A DNA stretch of 64,000 nucleotides from Thiomonas bhubaneswarensis (GCF_001418255.1 NZ_LIPV01000004.1:62001-126000); one strand, 5' to 3'; positions 50,411 through 60,657 are shown, numbered from the stretch's first letter. The notes: a model not told the origin generated them from the letters alone. A program made the numbers and translations.

Positions 50411-53400
50411 TCAGGACGCGGCCGCGCGTTGCGACTGCGCTAATGTGCCAAAGCGCTCGTAAAACTGGTTTCTGACCTGCTGGTAGTCGGGATGTCGCGT
50501 GCCCTGGGTCTGCGCCAGATGGTGCATCTGCCGGTGCAGGGCAGCCGCCTCGGAATGGGCGAGCCCCTGTGTGGCTAGAAATTGCCCGACGCGGCAATGC
50601 AGATGGGCGTTGGCCGGATCGGACGAAAACCGATCCTGCGCGCCTTGTTCCCAAAGCCAGTGCGATGCCATCACACCCATGAGGGATTGGGGCGTCCCGG
50701 GCAGATCGAGCCGAAGGAAACGCGCGATCCAGCCCGGAATATCGGCGGCCGGCATGGGCTGAGCCAGGGCATAGCCCTGCGCCAGATCGGCGTCGAGCAT
50801 GCGTGCCGTTTCGACCAGTTCCTGGCTTTGCAGGCCTTCCATGGCGATCTGCAGATCCATGCTGTGCGCCATTTTGATGATGGAGCCCACCAGCGAGATG
50901 GTGCGGTGCGGCGCCTTGTCGGCCTCGTGCAGCAAGCCCTGATCGATCTTGATCAGGTCGAAGGGCAGATTGCGCAAACGCAGCAGACTGCTGTAACCCG
51001 AACCCAGATCGTCCATCGCGAGCCGCACGCCCAGCGCATGCAGATTGAAGATCGCATCGGTGTAGCGGCTGATGTCGCCGATCTCTTCGTTCTCCAGCAA
51101 TTCGAAGGTCAGCCGTCTGGGCGACAGCGAATAGGGCGCAAGCGCTGAGCGAATCCACTGCATGCAGTCGGGATGGCGCAAGCTGCTGGGGGGCAGGTTG
51201 AAGGACAGCTCCAGCTCGAAGCCCATGGCATCCCACCTCGCAAGGGCCGCTACCGACTGTTGCAAGCCCTCGACGAACAGCCGGTTGAGCTCCTGCTCGC
51301 TGAGCGCGGGCAGAAAGTCGCCTGGTCCGATCACACGGCCGTCTTCGAGTTGCAGACGTGCCAGCGCCTCGACCTTCGTGCAGCGGCCATGCCTGAGGTT
51401 GACGATGGGCTGCATATACATTTGCAGCCCGCCAGAAAACAACCGGGTGCGCCAGTGGGCGCGCTCGTCGGCGCTGAGGCGTCGTGATGGCTCGGTGCGA
51501 AGGCGCTGCAGAGCTTCGGTGAAGACGCTGCAAAGATTGCCCAGTACGTCGCGCACCCAGGGTGTCTCGAACTGGTTGGGAAGACGGCCGTAGAGCGCCA
51601 GAACGGCCTGAGCGTGCGATTGCCTGTCTAGCAGGGGCACGGCGGCCGCGCTCCGGGCCGTGCCGCCGCCGGGCAATGTTGGCAGGCTGGCCACCGTGCC
51701 TTGCAGCCAGGACTCTGCGATGAGGGCCGCCGCGGGCATGGGCGCGACGCCGGAGCCATGACTCGTCCATTCCGTGCTCAGATGGGCATGACTGGCACTC
51801 TGCGCCTCGATCACGAACTCGCCGCCAACATTCTGCGCATGGATCGCGCATCCGGCGATGAAAGGCCACTCTGCGAGGTGTTCAAGAATGCGATCCACCA
51901 TGTCGGCCCACTGTCGCCTGTCTTGCAGGGCCTGCGACAACTCGCGCACTTGCTTTTGCAGGCGAAGCTGCAGCGCAAGTGCCGCCTCGGCTTGAAGTGA
52001 CAGATCGTTCTGCAGTCGCAGATAAAGCACGCGGTTGAGAAACTGCTGCTGGCTCAGGCGACCCGGAATGCGCTTGGAAAGATCGACGAGCGTGCGATAG
52101 TGGGCGCCGTTGGCACCGATCAGGGCGCGGTTCGAAACGCCGATCAGGGCATGCACCTCGCCAAGATGCAAGGCGCTCTTGCGGTGAGTCTCCGCCGTCA
52201 GCGAAGGACTTATGAGTAGGCGCAGATATTGGGCCTGGCGGCTCTTGAGCACGGCTAACGCATCCGGTGAGAGTAGGCCGAGAATGCGGGCGTTCTCCGG
52301 GTCGATTTCGAGCTGCTTGTAAAAGCCCTCGGCCATCGACACGAAGCGTCGCGCCAGAAAGCGTTCGGCCCAGACCAGTTGCGCAGCACTGGCCGGTCCA
52401 TAGAGATCAATATTTGTGACTCGGGCCGAGTTTTCGCGCTCGGTGCGGGTGAATAGAGCAGCCTCCGCAAGCCCGAGCAGCGCTTGAGGCTGGGAGGTGT
52501 CTTCTGGATACAGGGCACAGCCCACCGAAGCCGTGATCTTGCGCCTGAAATCGTGCTGCAACAGAAAGGAGGGCGTCACCGACCGGATGACGGACTCCAT
52601 GCGCGCCTGCGCCTCGTCGATCTCCAGGTCGCGATAGATCAGGGCGAAGCTGTCCGCGCCGACGCGCGCGAGTGCCTTCACCTCAGGCAAGCTGCGCAGG
52701 CGCTCGGCCACCTGCAGCAACACGCTGTCGCCCGCGTCACGCCCCCAGCGATCGTTGATTTCGGCAAACCGATACAGGTCGATCACGATGACGGCGAGCT
52801 GGTGTGACGGCGCCAGGTTTGTGGACAGAGGCACCAGTTGTGCCTTCAGGCCCTCGCGATTGAGCAAGCCGGTGAGCCCATCGCGTTCCGCCGCCGCATG
52901 AAGCTCCTGACGCCGTTGTTCGTTTTGCCTGCGGTTGTGCCTTACCAGTAAAACCAAGACAGCAAAGCTGAGCAGCAACAAGGCTTCGAGGGCCCAGCGC
53001 TTGAGGCTGGCGTTCACCCAGCTCGACGTGGCATAACCCGAGGGCAGCGCAGCCAGCACCCGCAGCGGGTAGCCGGGCACATCCTCACGCATGATCGTTT
53101 CGCCTGGTGGGCTGGCAGATGGGCCACCTACGTAGACCTTGCCCGCCCTCCAGTCGCCCAGGCTTCGGTCATTCTGCGCATTGACCGTGGTCAACGTCCA
53201 GGGGGGTGAGAAATCATTGGTCGAGGCCAGCAGGGCTGCGGTGCGGTACTGGGCACTGAGCACGAACAGCGCCTGGCCATCAGCATCGGTCTTGCGGAAC
53301 CGAAGACCCACGAACTCGGGAGCATCCTGGCTCGCGATATCCAACGCCTCATTCGGCTGACCCGCAAGCGGGCTGAAACTCGTCGCGGTAGAAGATGGCG

Positions 53401-53815
53401 TCTGGCTTACCGTGCCCGCCGATGCGATGACCGCATCACCGGCGGGCGAGAGCACGGCCACCGACATCAAGCCTGGATCGAGACGAAGGAATTCATTCAG
53501 AGACTGTGACAACCGGGCGGTCGACTCGGCAGTGTGGTCGTTGCCGCCGTCACGAAGGGTGCTGGCCAGAAAGCGCAGCGCGGCGAAGTGGGCATCGAGG
53601 CGGCTGACCAGACGGCCGGCGTAGAGCGCGGCCGCCGTGCGAGCACGTATGTGCAGATCGTCCTGCGCTCGCCGGTATTCACGCCACTCCAGCGCCGCGA
53701 TCACCACGACCAACAGAACCAGGGCGAGGAGCAGAGCGTTCCAGGTGCTCAGCGGCCCCAGCCGACGAGGGACACGCGCTTCGCGTCTGGGCGGTAACTC
53801 TGCGGTTTCGTACAT
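50411..53815 (-). CDS. Multi-sensor GGDEF/EAL c-di-GMP protein with globin-like and CZB-like domains
   Basis: The 1134-residue protein has an N-terminal helix (about 24-44), a periplasmic sensor region (45-265) and a second helix (273-291). A GGDEF domain follows (305-470), with the active-site motif changed to GADSF (386-390), so cyclase activity is doubtful. Residues 480-585 look like a globin-coupled sensor domain, with LGEVHALIGV (H555 the likely haem ligand). A GAF-like region follows (640-775). The EAL domain (780-1035) is intact: EALAR at 815, NLPPSS, ELLENE, DDLGSGYSS, LIKID and AMEGLQ. The tail contains H1052, C1074, H1094 and H1098 in the order of the CZB zinc-binding domain. So it is probably a phosphodiesterase degrading c-di-GMP in response to several signals. 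It is convergent with icd. Domain names beyond GGDEF/EAL are inference. Confidence 0.9.
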   Translation of the reverse strand: MYETAELPPRREARVPRRLGPLSTWNALLLALVLLVVVIAALEWREYRRAQDDLHIRARTAAALYAGRLVSRLDAHFAALRFLASTLRDGGNDHTAESTARLSQSLNEFLRLDPGLMSVAVLSPAGDAVIASAGTVSQTPSSTATSFSPLAGQPNEALDIASQDAPEFVGLRFRKTDADGQALFVLSAQYRTAALLASTNDFSPPWTLTTVNAQNDRSLGDWRAGKVYVGGPSASPPGETIMREDVPGYPLRVLAALPSGYATSSWVNASLKRWALEALLLLSFAVLVLLVRHNRRQNEQRRQELHAAAERDGLTGLLNREGLKAQLVPLSTNLAPSHQLAVIVIDLYRFAEINDRWGRDAGDSVLLQVAERLRSLPEVKALARVGADSFALIYRDLEIDEAQARMESVIRSVTPSFLLQHDFRRKITASVGCALYPEDTSQPQALLGLAEAALFTRTERENSARVTNIDLYGPASAAQLVWAERFLARRFVSMAEGFYKQLEIDPENARILGLLSPDALAVLKSRQAQYLRLLISPSLTAETHRKSALHLGEVHALIGVSNRALIGANGAHYRTLVDLSKRIPGRLSQQQFLNRVLYLRLQNDLSLQAEAALALQLRLQKQVRELSQALQDRRQWADMVDRILEHLAEWPFIAGCAIHAQNVGGEFVIEAQSASHAHLSTEWTSHGSGVAPMPAAALIAESWLQGTVASLPTLPGGGTARSAAAVPLLDRQSHAQAVLALYGRLPNQFETPWVRDVLGNLCSVFTEALQRLRTEPSRRLSADERAHWRTRLFSGGLQMYMQPIVNLRHGRCTKVEALARLQLEDGRVIGPGDFLPALSEQELNRLFVEGLQQSVAALARWDAMGFELELSFNLPPSSLRHPDCMQWIRSALAPYSLSPRRLTFELLENEEIGDISRYTDAIFNLHALGVRLAMDDLGSGYSSLLRLRNLPFDLIKIDQGLLHEADKAPHRTISLVGSIIKMAHSMDLQIAMEGLQSQELVETARMLDADLAQGYALAQPMPAADIPGWIARFLRLDLPGTPQSLMGVMASHWLWEQGAQDRFSSDPANAHLHCRVGQFLATQGLAHSEAAALHRQMHHLAQTQGTRHPDYQQVRNQFYERFGTLAQSQRAAAS

Positions 53816-53923
53816 GGAGGCGTGGAATCGGTCTGAATGGGTTGGCGCATTCGAACCCCCAATATTGGGGGGGTACGGCTGGAGAATACTTGACCTCGCA
53901 CAGCGCGACATTGACATGACACC

Positions 53924-54051
53924 AGGATGTCCGTCGGACCCGAGGATCACGGGCTGCAAACAGCCTTGGGGTGACCTGCCGCAGCCGATCCGCCACATGG
54001 CATCCTCAGCTGCATTGCAGAACTTTCGCTACCCAAGCCCGCCAGACCCCT
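53924..54051 (+). repeat. Decayed copy of the 166-bp repeat (copy C)
   Basis: GTCGGACCCGAGGATCAC, GGGCTGCAAA, ATCCGCCACATGGCATCC and a CCCAAGCCC segment line up in the same order with copies A and B, but the ends no longer form perfect inverted repeats and the middle is shortened. It lies between the c-di-GMP gene start and clpS. Confidence 0.75.
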
Positions 54052-54256
54052 CGGTCAAGCTTTGCCGCTCTGCCTTCGAAGGCTGACGACGCCGGAGAAG
54101 CTTTGCGGAAACTCTTGATTTCGAGCAAAAACGCCGCAGGTGACGAGCGTGTCCGTACTCGAATGTCGTAACTTCGAAACACCCCTGCAGAGGCTGGGGA
54201 GGAAATCAATCGGCAGCCGACGGTGATGGACGTCGCTCCCTACAATCGAATGCACT

Positions 54257-54583
54257 ATGGCAGCACCCCAATCTCCCCATCCCGCCGACGGTGGCGCCGT
54301 CGTCGTGGAGCGTCAGACGCTGCGGCTCAAGCCGCCGGCGATGTATCAGGTCATCCTTCTGAATGACAACTTCACGCCGATGGAATTCGTGGTTGTCGTC
54401 ATTCAGCACTATTTCAATAAAGACCGCGAAACGGCGACGCAAATCATGTTAAAAGTGCATCAGGATGGTCGCGGCGTATGCGGGGTTTACACCCGCGATA
54501 TCGCGGCCACCAAGGTGGAACAGGTGATCGGAGCGGCCCGTCAGGCCGGTCACCCTTTGCAGTGTGTGATGGAAGCCATCTAG
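54257..54583 (+). CDS. clpS: ClpS adaptor of the ClpAP protease
   Basis: The 108-residue protein delivers N-degron substrates to ClpA. Its N-terminus is flexible; then comes [20 protein letters not shown], the ClpS signature with the N-end-rule pocket residues Asn-Asp near 37-40, followed by [40 protein letters not shown] and [19 protein letters not shown]. The complete fold is visible. It lies eight bases before clpA with AGGAGG in the gap, the classic clpS-clpA operon. The 440 bases upstream hold only repeat copy C and no clear gene. Confidence 0.96.
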   Translation: MAAPQSPHPADGGAVVVERQTLRLKPPAMYQVILLNDNFTPMEFVVVVIQHYFNKDRETATQIMLKVHQDGRGVCGVYTRDIAATKVEQVIGAARQAGHPLQCVMEAI

Positions 54584-54593
54584 GAGGCTCGTG

Positions 54594-56903
54594 ATGATTG
54601 CGCAAGAACTGGAAGTCAGCCTGCATATGGCTTTTGTCGAGGCGCGCCAGCAGCGCCACGAATTCATCACCGTCGAGCATCTGCTGCTGGCCCTGCTCGA
54701 CAATCCCTCAGCTGCCGAGGTGCTGCGCGCGTGTTCGGCCAATCTGGACGACCTGCGCAAGAGCCTGACGGCCTTCATCAAGGAAAACACCCCCATCGTC
54801 CCGGGCACCGACGATGTCGACACTCAGCCGACGCTGGGTTTCCAGCGGGTGATCCAGCGCGCCATCATGCATGTGCAGTCCACCTCCAACGGCAAGAAAG
54901 AGGTGACGGGCGCCAATGTGCTGGTGGCCATTTTCAGCGAGAAAGACTCCCACGCCGTCTATTACCTGCACCAGCAGGGCGTCACTCGGCTCGATGTGGT
55001 GAATTTCCTCTCGCACGGCATCCGCAAGTCCGAGCCTGTCGAACCGGCCAAGTCGGCCTCCGCCGCAAGCGAGGAGGGCGGTGATGAGAAAGAGGGCAAG
55101 GAGTCGCCACTCGATCAGTTCACCCTCAACCTCAACGCGTTGGCGCAGCAGGGCAAGATCGATCCGCTCATCGGCCGCGAGCATGAAGTCGAGCGCGTCA
55201 TTCAGGTACTGTGTCGCCGCCGCAAGAACAACCCGCTGCTGGTGGGCGAAGCCGGCGTGGGCAAGACGGCCATTGCCGAGGGCCTGGCCTGGCGCATCAC
55301 CGAAGGCCAAGTGCCGGCCATTCTTGAAGATGCCGTGGTCTATTCGCTCGACATGGGCGCGCTGCTGGCGGGCACCAAGTATCGCGGCGACTTCGAGCAG
55401 CGCCTCAAGGCTGTGCTCAAGCAGCTCAAGGACAAGCCGCACGCCGTGCTGTTCATCGACGAGATTCACACGCTCATTGGCGCCGGTTCGGCGTCGGGGG
55501 GCACGCTCGATGCCAGCAATCTGCTCAAGCCCGCGCTGTCGTCGGGCCAGTTGCGCTGCATCGGCGCCACGACCTTTACCGAATATCGCGGCATTTTCGA
55601 GAAAGACGCCGCGCTCTCGCGCCGTTTCCAGAAAATCGACGTGGTCGAGCCCAGCGTGCAGCAGACCGTGGAAATCCTGCGCGGCCTCAAGTCGCGGTTC
55701 GAGGAGCATCACGGCGTGAAGTATTCGCCGGGTGCGCTGTCGGCCGCAGCCGAGCTTTCGGCCAAGTACATCAACGACCGCCACCTGCCCGACAAGGCCA
55801 TCGACGTGATCGACGAGGCCGGTGCGGCGCAGCGCATCCTGCCCAAGAGCAAGCAGAAAAAAACCATCGGCAAGATCGAGATCGAGGAAATCATCTCCAA
55901 GATCGCTCGCGTGCCGGTGCACAGCGTCACCACCGACGACCGCTCCAAGCTCAAAAACCTCGACCGCGACCTGAAGAACGTGGTCTTCGGGCAAGAAGCC
56001 GCCATCGACGCGCTGGCCGCCGCCATCAAGATGGCCCGCTCCGGTCTGGGCAAGCCCGACAAGCCCATCGGCGCCTTCCTGTTCAGCGGCCCCACGGGTG
56101 TCGGCAAGACCGAAGTGGCCAAGCAACTAGCCTTTACCCTGGGCGTCGAACTTATCCGCTTCGACATGTCGGAGTACATGGAGCGCCACACCGTGTCGCG
56201 CCTCATCGGCGCGCCGCCCGGCTATGTGGGCTTCGACCAGGGCGGCCTGCTGACCGAGGCCGTGACCAAGAAGCCCCATGCCGTGCTGCTGCTCGACGAG
56301 ATCGAGAAGGCTCACCCCGACGTGTTCAACGTGCTGCTGCAGGTCATGGACAACGGCACCCTCACCGACAACAACGGGCGCAAGGCCGATTTCCGCAACA
56401 TCATTCTGATCATGACCACGAATGCCGGCGCGGAGGCCATGCAGAAATCGACCATAGGCTTCACCACCAAGCGCGAGCAGGGCGATGAAATGGCCGACAT
56501 CAAGCGCCTGTTCACCCCGGAGTTCCGCAACCGGCTCGACGCGACCATCAGCTTCAAGCCACTGGACGAGGCCATCATCCTGCGCGTGGTCGACAAATTC
56601 CTGCTCCAGCTCGAAGCCCAGCTGGCCGAAAAGAAAGTGGACATCACCTTCTCCGACGCCCTGCGCAAGCACCTGGCCAAGGCCGGTTTCGACCCCCTCA
56701 TGGGCGCCCGCCCCATGCAGCGCCTCATCCAGGACACCCTGCGGCGAGCCCTGGCCGACGAACTGCTGTTCGGCCGCCTGGTCGATGGTGGGCGCGTGTC
56801 GGTGGACATCGACGAGACCGCCGAGAAAGACAAAATCAAGCTCGACATCACCCCGCCCGATCCAAGGCCGAAGAAAAAAGAAGCGGAGGACGCTGCGGCC
56901 TGA
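54594..56903 (+). CDS. clpA: ClpA, ATPase subunit of the ClpAP protease
   Basis: The 769-residue AAA+ unfoldase feeds proteins into ClpP. The N-terminal double-Clp repeat (about 1-140) starts [20 protein letters not shown] and [19 protein letters not shown]. The first AAA module has Walker [17 protein letters not shown] near 218 and Walker [20 protein letters not shown]. The second has [20 protein letters not shown] near 500 and [23 protein letters not shown] 54594 follows AGGAGGCTCGTG; a GTG directly before it is the alternative start. The C-terminus is Lys/Glu-rich. It is directly downstream of clpS. Confidence 0.97.
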   Translation: MIAQELEVSLHMAFVEARQQRHEFITVEHLLLALLDNPSAAEVLRACSANLDDLRKSLTAFIKENTPIVPGTDDVDTQPTLGFQRVIQRAIMHVQSTSNGKKEVTGANVLVAIFSEKDSHAVYYLHQQGVTRLDVVNFLSHGIRKSEPVEPAKSASAASEEGGDEKEGKESPLDQFTLNLNALAQQGKIDPLIGREHEVERVIQVLCRRRKNNPLLVGEAGVGKTAIAEGLAWRITEGQVPAILEDAVVYSLDMGALLAGTKYRGDFEQRLKAVLKQLKDKPHAVLFIDEIHTLIGAGSASGGTLDASNLLKPALSSGQLRCIGATTFTEYRGIFEKDAALSRRFQKIDVVEPSVQQTVEILRGLKSRFEEHHGVKYSPGALSAAAELSAKYINDRHLPDKAIDVIDEAGAAQRILPKSKQKKTIGKIEIEEIISKIARVPVHSVTTDDRSKLKNLDRDLKNVVFGQEAAIDALAAAIKMARSGLGKPDKPIGAFLFSGPTGVGKTEVAKQLAFTLGVELIRFDMSEYMERHTVSRLIGAPPGYVGFDQGGLLTEAVTKKPHAVLLLDEIEKAHPDVFNVLLQVMDNGTLTDNNGRKADFRNIILIMTTNAGAEAMQKSTIGFTTKREQGDEMADIKRLFTPEFRNRLDATISFKPLDEAIILRVVDKFLLQLEAQLAEKKVDITFSDALRKHLAKAGFDPLMGARPMQRLIQDTLRRALADELLFGRLVDGGRVSVDIDETAEKDKIKLDITPPDPRPKKKEAEDAAA

Positions 56904-57403
56904 CCCCAGAATGCTTGGCTACGCAGCCTGCCAGGCGTGCCGATTCGCGGCTCAAGCTCGTCGGCCCCGAGAAGCTTTTGGCACCGGCAGGCACGGTGAT
57001 CTGCCTTGGAAACTTTGCGTTGATGGCGCCAGCGAGGGTGATGCTGGCGTCCGCTGAGACGGCGATGACGATTCTCCTCGCCGCGGCGAAGTCGATGTCG
57101 GCATTGGTCGACGCCAGCGAAGTGTCCCTCTGGCTCCGCCACCTCAGTACATCAGCAAGCGCGACATCGACACTAGCACCGGCAGTTGGTGTAGCTGATG
57201 GACACCCTCCTGCGCTACCAGTGGTCAACATGAACCGCCGGATGCGGAACCGCAAGCCCGGTGGTATGGCAGGACTGATCTACCCGCCGTCTCTAACACG
57301 ATGCTTCAGCCTCCAGAGGGGCTGGCCAAAGCCATCCATCTGCGCAGGCGCTCGCCGACGGTGACAATGCGAGAACGGTTTTCGCTTCACTCGACTTTTT
57401 CCG
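56904..57403. other. Intergenic stretch with no assignable gene
   Basis: This 500-base gap between clpA and the FtsX-family permease gene has open frames in both directions (for example 56848-57255 minus and 56915-57364 plus), but neither has a family motif or convincing start, and both overlap each other. The segment may be the remnant of an inserted gene. I see no repeat copy or RNA gene in it. Confidence 0.45.
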
Positions 57404-59932
57404 ATGGATTCTTTGCGGCAGCTTTGGCGTGATTGGCGCAGCGGCGAACTGCGTCTTTTGTTGCTCTCGCTTGTTTTGGCGGTTGCAGCCTTGTCGGCTG
57501 TGGGCTTCGTTGCGCAGCGGCTGCAAGGGGCTTTGGTGCGAGATGCGGCGCAGTTGATCGGGGGCGATGTCGTGGTCGTGAGTGACCATCCGCTCGATCC
57601 GATCTACTTGCAACAGGCCGAAGCGCAGGGGCTGCGGCACATGCAGACGGCGGTTTTTCCCAGCATGGCTTTGGACGTGAAGGGCGATCACACGCGTCTG
57701 GTGTCGGTGAAGGCGGTCGGCGCGCATTACCCGCTGATTTCGCAGGTGGCGCTGCGCTCGGGGATGCAGGGACAGGAGTCGTCCCGATCCGGGCCGCCAG
57801 CGGCGGGGACGGTGTGGGTGAATGCCAGCGTGCTGGGCGCGCTGAGGCTCAAGGTGGGCGATCTGTTGCAGCTGGGTAATGCCCGTTTTCGCATTGCGGC
57901 CGTGCTGGTGCGGGAGCCTGATACAGGCTCGGGTTTCATCAACTTCGCACCGCGCGTGATGATGAACAAGGCCGACTTGCCATCTACCGGGCTCATCCAG
58001 CCGGCAAGTCGGGTGACCTACCGACTTGCGGTGTCGGGGCCTGCTCGGATGGTGGCGGCTTACGCGGATTGGGCTGAGTCGCAGATCCGGGCGACAAAGG
58101 CTCGCGGCATGCGGGTGGAGACCGTGGCCGACAGTGGCCCGGCTCAGGAGCAGACGCTCAAGCGCGCTTCCGATTTTCTGCATCTGGTGGCGCTCATCAC
58201 GGCGCTGATGGCTGCCGTGGCGGTCGCGCAGTCGGCGCGGGACTTCGCCCGGCGGCGTCTGCAATCGTGCGCGGTGCTCAAGGCGCTCGGCATGCGTCAG
58301 AGCGTGTTGTTGCGCCGTCATGCGGGCGAGTTTCTCTGGCTCGGTGCTTTCGCCGTCATCATCGGCGTGCTGCTGGGCCTTCTGGCGCAGGCGGCGATGA
58401 TCGGGCTGCTGCACGGGTTGATCTCGGCGCAGGTGCGGGAGTTGCCCGCCCCGGGCTGGGCTCCGGCGCTGTTTGCTGCGGCGACAGGCATGGTGCTGTT
58501 GTTGGCATTCGGGCTTCCCTCGGTGTTGCAGCTGGCGCGGGTGGCGCCCATTGCGGTGCTGCGCCGGCACTTGGGACGTCTGCAGTCGGCGCCGGTTATC
58601 ACCGTCCTGGTGGGCGTTGCGGCGTTTGGCGTGTTGTTGTGGCTGCAGGCCGGTGATCTGCGTCTGGGCGCCATTGCTGCCGGGGGCTTCATCGGGCTGA
58701 CCAGCTTTTTCGCGCTGATGGCGTGGCTGATGTTGCAGGGGCTGAAGCGCTGGATTCGCGGTCGTGGCGCCTCGGCTCAGACGGCGGGAGGGTTGGTGCA
58801 CATGGCGGCGCGGCAACTGTCGACGAGGCCTTGGGGCGCGGTGGTCCAGATCACTGCCCTGAGCCTTGGCCTGCTCGCGCTGATGTTGCTGGTGTTGATG
58901 CGCACCAGTCTGATCGATGCGTGGCGGGCCTCGATTCCGCCGAATGCGCCCGATCGGTTCGTCATCAACATCCAGCCGGAGCAGGCCGCGGGGTTTCTGG
59001 CGGCTTTGCGACATGATGGTGTGACGCGGGAGGACTGGTATCCGATGTTGCGGGGTCGCCTGGTCGCCATCAATGGGCGGCCAGTGTTCGGCCGGGATTA
59101 CGACGACACGCGCGCGCGAGAACTGATTGATCGCGAGTTCAACCTCTCGGCCAGTACCGTGCTTCCCAAGGCCAACACCCTGGTTGCCGGCAACTGGCTC
59201 GCCACTGCCGGACCTCACGCCAAGGGCCTGTCGGTGGAGCAGGGCATCGCCAAGACTCTGGGGTTCAAGCTGGGGGACAGTCTGACGTTCGATATTGCCG
59301 GTCAGCGGGTGACCGCGCCCATCACCAGCGTGCGGCATGTGGATTGGAGTTCGATGCACGCCAATTTTTTCGTGCTCTTGCCGCCGTCCATGCTCAAGGA
59401 TCAGCCGGTGACTTACCTCGCTGCCTACCGCGCTCCCGGCGATGCGCAGCGCATGGATGATGAACTGGTGCGGCAGTTTCCCAACCTCACCGTGGTCGAT
59501 GTGGGCAGCTTGCTGGCGCATTTACGCCATCTGATCGAGCAGGTCATCACCGCGGTGCAGTTCCTCTTTCTGTTCGCCTTGGCCGCAGGACTTGCCGTGC
59601 TTGCGGCCTCGCTGGCGTTGTCGCGCCAGGAACGGGTACGCGAAATGGCCGTATGGCGTGCGCTCGGGGCTTCCTCGCGCTTACTGCGGCGCATGGCCCT
59701 GATCGAAATGGTGTGGGTCGGTGCGCTGGCGGGACTGCTAGGCGCTGCAGGAGCTGCGGGCATCAGCGCGGCGCTGGCGCACTGGGTGTTTCGGTTCCCC
59801 TGGCAGCCGCCCTGGCTGTTGTGGCCTGCTGCCATGCTGGCGGCCGCGCTGCTGGCGATGCTGGCCGGCTGGTGGAGTCTGCGCGGTGTCTTGCGCACAG
59901 CGCCAGGGCAGAGCCTAAGGGCGTTGAACTGA
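57404..59932 (+). CDS. FtsX/YbbP-like ABC transporter permease, large
   Basis: The 842-residue protein has about ten membrane helices in two FtsX-type blocks. The N-terminus MDSLRQLWRDWRSGELRLLL and the following LSAVGFVAQRLQGALVRDAA is typical of YbbP, the permease partner of the YbbA ATPase. FLHLVALITALMAAVAVAQSARDF and LSLALSRQERVREMAVWRALGASSRLLRR are the FtsX-family signature regions. Such permeases work in lipid or lipoprotein-related efflux of the MacB/LolC type. The ATPase usually precedes the permease, but none is visible in the preceding gap. Repeat copy B begins five bases after its stop. Confidence 0.88.
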   Translation: MDSLRQLWRDWRSGELRLLLLSLVLAVAALSAVGFVAQRLQGALVRDAAQLIGGDVVVVSDHPLDPIYLQQAEAQGLRHMQTAVFPSMALDVKGDHTRLVSVKAVGAHYPLISQVALRSGMQGQESSRSGPPAAGTVWVNASVLGALRLKVGDLLQLGNARFRIAAVLVREPDTGSGFINFAPRVMMNKADLPSTGLIQPASRVTYRLAVSGPARMVAAYADWAESQIRATKARGMRVETVADSGPAQEQTLKRASDFLHLVALITALMAAVAVAQSARDFARRRLQSCAVLKALGMRQSVLLRRHAGEFLWLGAFAVIIGVLLGLLAQAAMIGLLHGLISAQVRELPAPGWAPALFAAATGMVLLLAFGLPSVLQLARVAPIAVLRRHLGRLQSAPVITVLVGVAAFGVLLWLQAGDLRLGAIAAGGFIGLTSFFALMAWLMLQGLKRWIRGRGASAQTAGGLVHMAARQLSTRPWGAVVQITALSLGLLALMLLVLMRTSLIDAWRASIPPNAPDRFVINIQPEQAAGFLAALRHDGVTREDWYPMLRGRLVAINGRPVFGRDYDDTRARELIDREFNLSASTVLPKANTLVAGNWLATAGPHAKGLSVEQGIAKTLGFKLGDSLTFDIAGQRVTAPITSVRHVDWSSMHANFFVLLPPSMLKDQPVTYLAAYRAPGDAQRMDDELVRQFPNLTVVDVGSLLAHLRHLIEQVITAVQFLFLFALAAGLAVLAASLALSRQERVREMAVWRALGASSRLLRRMALIEMVWVGALAGLLGAAGAAGISAALAHWVFRFPWQPPWLLWPAAMLAAALLAMLAGWWSLRGVLRTAPGQSLRALN

Positions 59933-59936
59933 TTCA

Positions 59937-60102
59937 GGGAGCCTGTCGGACTTGAGGATCGCGGGCTGCAAAAGGGCACAGCAAAGCCCTGCAGCTGCGG
60001 CTTTTTGCCCCATAGCGCAGGCTTGCGGGCTGCAAATCCGCCGCCACATGGCATCCGCATGCCCCTTTTTCTCTCTCCGCGCCCCAAGCACGACAGGCTC
60101 CC
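59937..60102 (+). repeat. 166-bp palindrome-ended repeat, copy B
   Basis: GGGAGCCTGTCG at the left and CGACAGGCTCCC at the right form a 12-bp perfect terminal inverted repeat. Its length equals copy A, and the 36-bp left block and a 38-bp internal block (60027-60064) are identical to A. The outermost base pair differs as G-C here versus A-T in copy A, a paired change. It sits directly behind the permease stop. Confidence 0.9.
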
Positions 60103-60189
60103 AGATTGATTTGAGACAAGCGCCAGGGGGGAGCTTCTCCCATAATCGCGGCTGTTTTTGTTGATCCGACCGATCGAGGTCCCGTTCTC

Positions 60190-60657
60190 ATGTCAGAAAC
60201 CATTGCCATCATGCCCGAATCCACCACACCAGAAACGCGGGTCGATACGCCCTATCAACGTCTTGGGGGCGAGGAGGGCGTGCGCCAGTTGGTCGATCAC
60301 TTCTACGACCTGATGGAACTGGAGCCCAAGTACACCGAGCTGCGTGCCATGCATCCCACGACTTCGGAGCACACTCGGGAGAAGCTCTACCTTTTCCTCA
60401 GCGGCTGGCTGGGCGGGCCCGATCTGTATTCGCCCAAGTATGGCCACCCTCGCTTGCGCATGCGGCATTTTCCGTATGCCATCGGCACCAAGGAGCGCGA
60501 CGACTGGATGGAATGCATGGTGCAGACCCTCAACGAAGTGGTGCAAGACCCCGTGTTGCGCTGCCAACTGCACGAGGCCTTCGCCGGTACCGCAGACTGG
60601 ATGCGCAACAAGGCCGAATCAGGCAACATGCCCGCGGGCAACGTGGTGCATGCCTGA
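60190..60657 (+). CDS. Group II truncated haemoglobin
   Basis: The 155-residue protein has the 2/2 globin fold. Key features are Phe38-Tyr39 in DHFYDLM (B9-B10), the proximal histidine H93 in RMRHFPYAIG, and the G8 tryptophan W106 in DDWMECM that marks group II (trHbO/trHb2). The haem pocket is complete. Family members bind O2 or NO and are linked to redox stress or aerobic respiration; a bound function here is inferred. The N-terminal 20 residues extend beyond the usual fold. ATG 60190 gives a TGT-rich weak ribosome-binding region. It lies between repeat copy B and the convergent smr gene. Confidence 0.93.
   Translation: MSETIAIMPESTTPETRVDTPYQRLGGEEGVRQLVDHFYDLMELEPKYTELRAMHPTTSEHTREKLYLFLSGWLGGPDLYSPKYGHPRLRMRHFPYAIGTKERDDWMECMVQTLNEVVQDPVLRCQLHEAFAGTADWMRNKAESGNMPAGNVVHA

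Noticed and set aside
57293-59521. Minus-strand open frame of 742 codons opposite the permease gene
   Set aside because: The translation is Arg/His/Gln-rich without any domain; the plus-strand permease has clear membrane helices.
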